In this document: one piece after another, positions 1 through 6,600 of the stretch
Layout: the number at the start of each line of letters is the position of its first letter
How positions within the stretch are numbered: position 1 is the stretch's first letter
Position numbers and translations under genes: made by a program
Origin: SYIM01 sp964581825
Lineage (GTDB): Bacteria; Pseudomonadota; Gammaproteobacteria; Burkholderiales; Burkholderiaceae_E
NCBI GenBank assembly: GCA_964581825.1
Contig: CAZORB010000174.1
Span: 1 to 7,808, forward strand
Direction of reading: 5' to 3'
Length of the DNA: 7,808 nt
The notes under the pieces: generated by a model
What the model saw: the letters and a program-made list of their open reading frames with translations, nothing else
What the model was told of the DNA's origin: nothing
The model's database searches: none

Positions 1-1
1 C

Positions 2-613
2 GCGCGCTATGCGGCGCTCGCTCACAGCGGCGATGGCTTTAATTCGTTCGTGAAGCTTGAGCTCGATCCCACGGCGGAGCTCGAGACGCTGCGCTTTGAT
101 CTTGGCAATCTTGAGGTTGAGGAAGAGACCGAATTCCGCATCCATGTCTGGGGCATGGCAGCCACCACCGATGCCGACGGTAATCCGCAGGGTTCCGATG
201 CCGAGTACCTCGTCTCGTCCGCCGATGCCAAGTTCGACGCGGGCCTGCGCATTCACGGCTGGATTGAAAACCAGCCGCCCGAGCTGATCGAAGCCAGCAT
301 CGGGAAGGTGAGCGCGCGCACGGTGATCTCGGTACCCGGTACGCTCAATGAGCTGCCCGAGTCGCAGCGGGCGCTGCTGGCCAGTGCTGGACCTGATGAC
401 ATCGTCGACGTTCGCTATCAGGTGTGGGAATACCTGGGCGAAGACACCACCCTTGATCTGGCTGATGAAAACGCGTTTGTGAGCCCCAGCCTGTGGCGCA
501 AGGTAGGTGCCAATGAAACGCAGGCGGCCGACGCGCCGCCGGTGCTGTCGTCCACCGATGGGTTTGCTGATGTGCAGCGCGGGCAGTGGGTAAACGACCG
601 CCGTACCCTGCGC
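2..613 (+). other. N-terminal segment of the fragment: acidic, Trp/Tyr-containing, before the beta repeats
   Basis: Residues 1-204 differ from the rest. They contain more charged and aromatic residues, an acidic stretch around residues 39-45 (LEVEEET), two short Trp motifs (HVWGM near 50 and HGWIEN near 90) and an Asp-rich loop DADGN at 57-61 that could bind calcium. A Tyr/Trp module lies at 410-505 (residues 137-168), with YLGEDTTLDL and a final LW. It resembles a short module (Y-x-Y-[LIV]-G ... D-L ... W) that I recall being repeated upstream of the beta-helix part of giant LEPR-XLL-like proteins. The segment is probably one or two small beta domains. I do not recognise a named fold, and its function is unknown. 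Confidence 0.5.
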
Positions 614-3600
614 GCGATCACGCTTCAGATTGTGAGCGACATCGATGTGGCGGCAGCCGGCATGTTCGCGGCCAATTCGAAAGGCGCGCTTGTGTTGAGC
701 GCCGACGGCGACCTGCAGATCGATAACGGCAGTCGTAGCGGACTCACGATCAGCGGCCTGTCCGCTGCGGGCGAGATTCGGGTTGAAGCTACTGGCGGCA
801 TCTATGTGGTCGACTCGCCGGCCATCTCCGGGGCGGTGATCCGCGCCGGCGGCGACATCACGCTGATTGCAGCGGGCACCGATGACGCCGACGGCAACAG
901 CTCGGCAGTCGATGGTGGTGTGCTGCGGGTTGGCAGCAGAGCGATTACTGGCGCCGACGGCAAGCCCGCGAGCGAAACCGTGGTGCTGCCGCTTGCCTTC
1001 GACCTGCCGGCTTCGGCCGTGCTCAAGGTGGATGCGGCGGGCGACGTAAGCCTTGACCGGCTGTCGCGCGAGTCGCGCGGCGAGGCGAGTACGCTTCGCA
1101 CGGGCGGCATCAACGCGGGCGGCAACCTCACACTCTCGGTCTCCGACGGCAGCCTCTTCGCAGCGGGCCGCGCCGGGGATGCCGAAGTCGTGCATCTGTC
1201 GGGCAAAGCTGTCAGCCTGGACGTGATCGACACGCCCAAGAGCACCTTCACCTCGGTGTCGATCGGCAGCCCGCTTTCGCCGCTTACCATCGATGCCGAT
1301 ACGCTGCAGGCGCGCACGCGTACCGCCGGCGCTTCAGTTATTGCGGTCAATGATGTCGATGACCTGGTGATCGATGGGCCAGGTTGGGCAGCGCTACCCG
1401 GCGGCAGTCCGGTGGCGGGTGGACTCAAGCTCGCGTATGAGGGCTCGATTCTCGTGACCGCCGACGGGCCGCTCACGGTGCGCGGCACGGTCGAGATGAG
1501 CTTTGATCCGTATGGCACGGTGCTGCTCGAGGCGCTCGATGGTGATCTGACGCTCGACGGCAGTGATGTGATCGTGGGCAGCGGCGCGCTCAGCCTGATT
1601 GCCAGCGGCGACATCGTTCAGCGCGGCGCCTCCAAGATCTCCAACCCGAACAGTTTCCGCAATGCGCTCACTTCGATTGATATCGAGGCGGGCGGCAGTT
1701 TTGTTCAGGAAGCCAAGAGCACGATCGCCACGCGCGGCTCGCGGGCGGGGCCGATCCGCATCGCGGCGCAGGGCGATATCGTGGTGTCCGACATCGATGC
1801 TGGCAAAGCCGCGCTCGCGCTGCAGTCGGCCGAAGGTAACGTTGTAGCCGCTGCGCCGCTTGTGGTGTCAGAGCAGGGCGGCGCCACCGTCACCGTGCTG
1901 GCGTCGGGCAATGCCAAGGGCGTGAACCTGACCGCTGGCGCGCTTGCCATCGAGGCTGCGGGAAGCGTGGGCCGAATGGGCCGACAGCTCGCCGCACTCG
2001 CGGTCGAGACCCAGACGCTTGCGCTGTCCTCGCCCGGCGGGGCTGCGATCACGGCAAGCGGCAACAGCTTGTCGCTTGGCTCGGTCATGGTGGCGGGTTA
2101 TCGCGTTGACCGCGAAGCCTTTGGTCGCGCGGTGCTGCGTCCGGCGGTAGAGCTGGAGGGCATCGCCACCGGCGTGTCCGCAGACGCTGAGCCTGCGCTG
2201 CTCGCCGCAGCCATCGAAGATGAAAGCATTACCGCCACCGCGCTGGAACCAGTGGCCGAGCCTCTCCTGACCTATGGCGGACCGACGCGAACTGGCAGCG
2301 GTTCGTTCTCACTTCGCGCGAGCGGTGCCATCACGGTTGACGCCGCGGTGGAGGTACTGGGCGGCGGCAATCTGCTGCTCGAGGCAGGCGGTGCGCTGGA
2401 TGTGGCCGAGGCTGTCACGGTCGCGGTCCGCGGTGGTGCGGGCGCGCCGTCGGGCACGCTGAGCCTGATTGCGGGTCAGGCGATCACGCTGCGTTCGGCG
2501 AGCGCGCTGCTCGCGGAAGGTGGCGACATCGATCTCGAATCGCGCGCGGGTGGCATCACCATGGCCGCGCAAAGCGAGGTTGACGATGAAACGCTGGCCG
2601 CGGCCACGCTTGCGAGCCAGGGCGGCAACATCCGCCTTGCGGCTGCACAGACGCTTCAGGTGTCGGAGGTCGATGCCTCCGGTGACACCGCGAGCGGCCA
2701 CCTGTCGCTCATCTCGAGTGCGGGCAGCATCGTGGGCGATGTCGGTTCCCATGAGGGCGCCGTCAGCCTGATCGGTCAGACGCTGCGGCTCCAGGCTGCT
2801 CGCGGCGTCGGTGAACAGCGCACCACCCAGACCGCAGCGGATGCGGTCCTCAATCCGCTTCGCGCCAGCGTGGTCCGGCTCTCGGCAGTGACCGCGCAGG
2901 GCGATGTACGGCTCTATAACGTCGGCGAGCTCGAGCTCGGTCCGGTGGAAGATCTGCGCACGCTGCGAGCCAGTGCTGCCGGCCTGACTGCACCGCTCTG
3001 GGATCTGGAGCAGGCGGCGGTTCGCACCGGCGTAAGTGGCGCGGTCCATCTGATCAATCTCGGCACGCTGCGCGTCCTGTCGGATGCAGCCATCGATGAA
3101 GGCGTGGCCATTGCAGCCGGCTCGGGCGGTATCCGGCTCGATGTGCGTGCGGTAGGGGATGACGCTGGCGATCTGGTGATCGAGGGCGATGTGGTGTCTG
3201 GCAATGTGCGCACCGCGTTGGGCGGTGGCGTCATCGAGCTGATCGTGGCCGGCGGCCTCAGTCAGGCAGCCGGTACGCTGATTGCAAGCGGTGCAGGCGT
3301 TGAGATTCGGGCAGAGGGCGAGATCGCGCTTGCGCGCGTGTCGGCTGCGCCCTATTCGTCGCGCCTGTCCGATGCCCGGGCCACTGCGCCGGCGGCAGGC
3401 GGCCGCGTGCTGATCATCACGCCTGAGGCGATTCGCCTCTCGGGCGACACGGGATCGCAGCCTCGCATCTCAGCGGGCGAGCTCGAGCTGTCGGCCCTCG
3501 CGGTTGATGCCTTGGTGACCGCCATTGATCGGCTGAGCGCCGAGATCGCCGAGGGCAACCTGATCGTGTCCGACCTCGATGGGATTGGCGAGACGGTATC

Positions 3601-6600
3601 TGGCCTGTCGATCGGCTCGATCATCGTGAGCCAGGGCGGCATCAGTTTGAACGCAGCCGGATCGATTGCCATCAACCAGGCAGCCAATCAGATTCAGGTC
3701 GCAGACGGCGCGTTTGTTGCGCTGAATGCGGGCGCGAACCTGTCACTGCTTCATTCGGACGCGATCGTGGCCCTGGAGGGCACGATCAGCGAACTTACGC
3801 TGGTGGCGGCGGGCTTTGTCACGAGCGCCAGGCTCTTCACCGGCGCTTCGCGAACCGAGTATCGCGCCGGCCAGCCGCTTCGGCTGGGTTCGGCCGCACG
3901 CTATGTTGACCCCGATACGGGTGAGATCACCGAAGGCGCGGTGATCGTGTCCGAGCCTGTCGACGCGGCCGATGAGCCGGTGGCCGATCCGTCTGAGAAT
4001 GCAGCGCCGATGATGGCAATGCGCGCCTTCTCGGCTGGGCCCTCGCTCAGCTTTGCAAGCGATGCCTTTATCTCAGTGGCCGATCCGCTACCTGATACCG
4101 AGTCGCTCACGGTTTCAGTGACCGCACGCGAAGCGGTGTTTGTGGCTGATCCAGCGCTGCTCTCCGGCGTGGAAGTGGCTACCTCGCGCTTCCTCGTCAC
4201 GCCTGCGGACGCGATGGATGCGGGCAATGAAGAGCAGACGCTGTCCGATCTCACCGACACCGAAACCGTGCTGCCGCCGATCACGACCCCCGCGGGCATT
4301 CTGCCGGGCGGCCTGGTGGTGGTGCCGGATGTTGACAGCGTGCTGGTGTTCCCCGGTACCGCGCCCGATGCCAAGAATGCGTTTGGATCGGGCGATGGCA
4401 CGCTGACGCTCACGCTGTCGGTGCCGGCGAACGCCGGCGTGCTGAAGGCCGCATCGCTTAGCGCTGAGGCGGCCGCATCGCTCGTCATCACCGGCTCAGG
4501 CACACGTTCAGTCACGCTCAAGGGCACAGAAGCCGCACTCAGTGCGTATCTGGCTGACAGCAACATTCGATACAACGGGCTCGCCGGACAGCCGCTATCG
4601 ATCACCGCCGTACGGGCGTCAACCGCCAAGCTGGGCGAGATGTCATCGGTGGCCTCGATCGGCCTCTACGGTGCAAGCCGCAGCACCTCAGTGGTGCCGG
4701 TGATTGCATCGCTTCCAGCGCGGCTCTGGGTGACCGCGCACACGTCTTCACAGCTCCAGTTCCCGGCTGCCAGCCTGCAGGGTGCAGGCCTGTTGCGATT
4801 GACGCTCGCGGTGCCTCAATCGCTCGCATTGGCCGAGGGCCAGGGCCTCACCGCTGCACCCCAGACGGGGGATGGCGTCAGCGTGGTGGCAGGCAGCAGC
4901 GCGCGCACGCTCACGCTGGAGGGTAGCGCCGCTGACCTGTCTACCTTCATTGCAACAGCGGGACGCGTGCGCTATACGGGTCCAGCGGGCATTGCATCGC
5001 TATCGGCTGATACACCGCCCGTGGTGAGCGTCAGCGCACCAGTCCGGCTGACAGTCAGCCTGGCAAGCAGCGCCGGCAGCTCATCGCTTGAGGTCGACCT
5101 GGTGGCGCCGGCGCAACCCGCTGCAGCGGTAACCGGGGTGCGCATGGTTGCGCCCGCCGTGTTACCGGTGACACCGGGCGCGCGTGTGCCCCTGGTGTTT
5201 GCCGCCGACGCGTTGGCGGGCACCGGCCCCATTACCCTCACGCTGGCCGCACAAACTGGCGCAACGCTGCACTGGCTCGCGAGCGACTCAGTGAAGGCCG
5301 CTGCCAACGCTGCGCTGGTCGCGGGAAGCGGCAGCACGCTCACGCTCACGGGTACCGCTGCCCAGCTCAACACCTGGCTGTCTGCGGCCGGGTCGCTGCG
5401 GGTCGAGGCGACTGCTGATTCATCGATCAAGCTCACCGCGCTTGCCAACGGCGTGGAGTCATCGGGAAGCGTCACGGTTGACCATCATCCCGCCGGTCAG
5501 GCCATCAGCGGGCCATCGCTCAAGCTGCCGCAGGCCTTCACCGTGCCTGCCGATGGCGAACTGCGACTCGCGCCCGATGCGGTGGGAGGCGCCGGCACGC
5601 TGCGGGTCACGCTCAGCCTGACCGCCACGGCACCTGCTGCGCCCACGCTCAGCTGGCCGGCCGATACCGAACTGGTCGACGCCCAAGGGGCCGCGCTCAG
5701 CCAGGGCAGCGGCAACACGCTCACGCTTCAGGGTAGCGCCGCACAGATCAATGCCTATCTGTCGGCTGCGGCCAAGCTTCGCCATTCGGGCGGCGCGGCC
5801 ACGCTGACGGTGTCAGTCATGCGGGTGGCCCCAGGCATCACTGCCAGCGTCACTGCGCAGTCCAACCTGGTGCCGGTTGCAGCACCCGCGGCGCTTGCCG
5901 TGCTGTCGATTACGGCTCCGGCCAATGTGCTGCTTGATCCGTCGGGCACCACGCCGCTTGTCTTTGAGCAGCTACCGTTTGCAGCCAATGTCGCCACTGA
6001 CACGCTCACCGTCAAGCTCACTGCGCCGGTCGGCGGCCAGGTGATCGCACAACCGGCCACCGGCATCACGTTGGCGAGCAGCACCGAAACGATTGAAGGA
6101 TCCGGCCGAGCGGTCACCCAGGTGAGCGGTACGCTGTCGGCGCTCAATGCGTATTTCCGAAGCTTCGGATCGCTCAGCTATCTGGTGTCTGCCTCCAGCA
6201 CGACTGCGTCCGCTCAAGGCGGCTCACTCGCCCCGGGCAACGGCGGCATGCTGATGGTGCTGTCCTCAGGCGGCGCGCGCGCGGGCGTGGTTGTCACGAT
6301 GGGAGCGTCCGAGCCGGTGGCAAGCCCTGGGCTGGTGCTGCCCGCATCGGTTGAAGTCGTCAGTGGCGCAGTCACGCCGCTTCGCCTCGGAACCGATCGG
6401 TTCACCTTCCCGGCCAATTCGGTGCTCGAGGTGGTGGTCAGCACCACCGCAGGCGGTCTGATCGCGGCGAGTGCCGCAGCCGAAGGTTCGAGCGTCACGT
6501 CGGTGAGCAGTGCAGCCGATGCGCGCGTATCGCCCAACACAGTGGTGTTGCGTGGCACCGCGGATGATCTGGATACCTACTTCGGCCAGGGCCGGCTCAC

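Larger units (their letters stand above)
2294..3823 (+). other. Beta-repeat region 2 (haemagglutinin/beta-helix-like), residues 765-1274
   Basis: The strongest beta-helix-like rhythm in the window is here: FSLRASGAITVDAAVEV, GGGNLLLEAGGAL, LSLIAGQAITLRSAS, GGDIDLESRAGGITMAAQ, QGGNIRLAAAQTLQV, LSLISSAGSIVGD, and later IELIVAGGLSQAAGTLIAS, QGGISLNAAGSIAINQ and ALNAGANLSLL. The block at 2519-2740 reproduces an order I recall from giant LEPR-XLL-like adhesins: GGxITM, a Gly-Gly-Asn-Ile strand, a V-x-x-[VL]-D-A strand and G-S-I-x-[DG]. The module at 2792-2938 (RGVGEQ ... NPLRASVVRL ... GDVRLYNVGEL) resembles their GIG ... NPLRT-x-V-x-x-L ... GDIYI block. Together these are the best family evidence in the window. 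The likely role is an elongated extracellular stalk. Confidence 0.62.

Noticed and set aside
802..1614. A 270-codon open frame on the minus strand
   Set aside because: It lies in the one minus frame where stops need a Tyr codon after a codon ending in T or C, or a His/Gln codon after a codon ending in T. Both are rare in this protein, so openness is expected. The translation is low-complexity Ser/Ala/Pro/Thr/Val.
2926..2940. Palindromic GAGCTCGAGCTC tract as a possible operator or hairpin
   Set aside because: It encodes the Glu-Leu-Glu-Leu of a beta strand, and a similar GELEL stretch occurs near 3479. It is deep inside the coding frame with no promoter or gene boundary nearby.
2309..3049. 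A 246-codon open frame on the minus strand, Arg/Ala/Gln-rich
   Set aside because: It overlaps the best-supported beta module of the sense frame and has biased Arg/Ala composition typical of an out-of-frame reading of GC-rich DNA. No domain or start context was seen.
3901..4629. A 242-codon open frame on the minus strand
   Set aside because: It is in the same minus frame as most other long minus-strand open stretches here, explained by the sense codon pattern. It is Ser/Thr/Ala-rich with no recognisable domain and sits opposite the linker and repeat unit 1.
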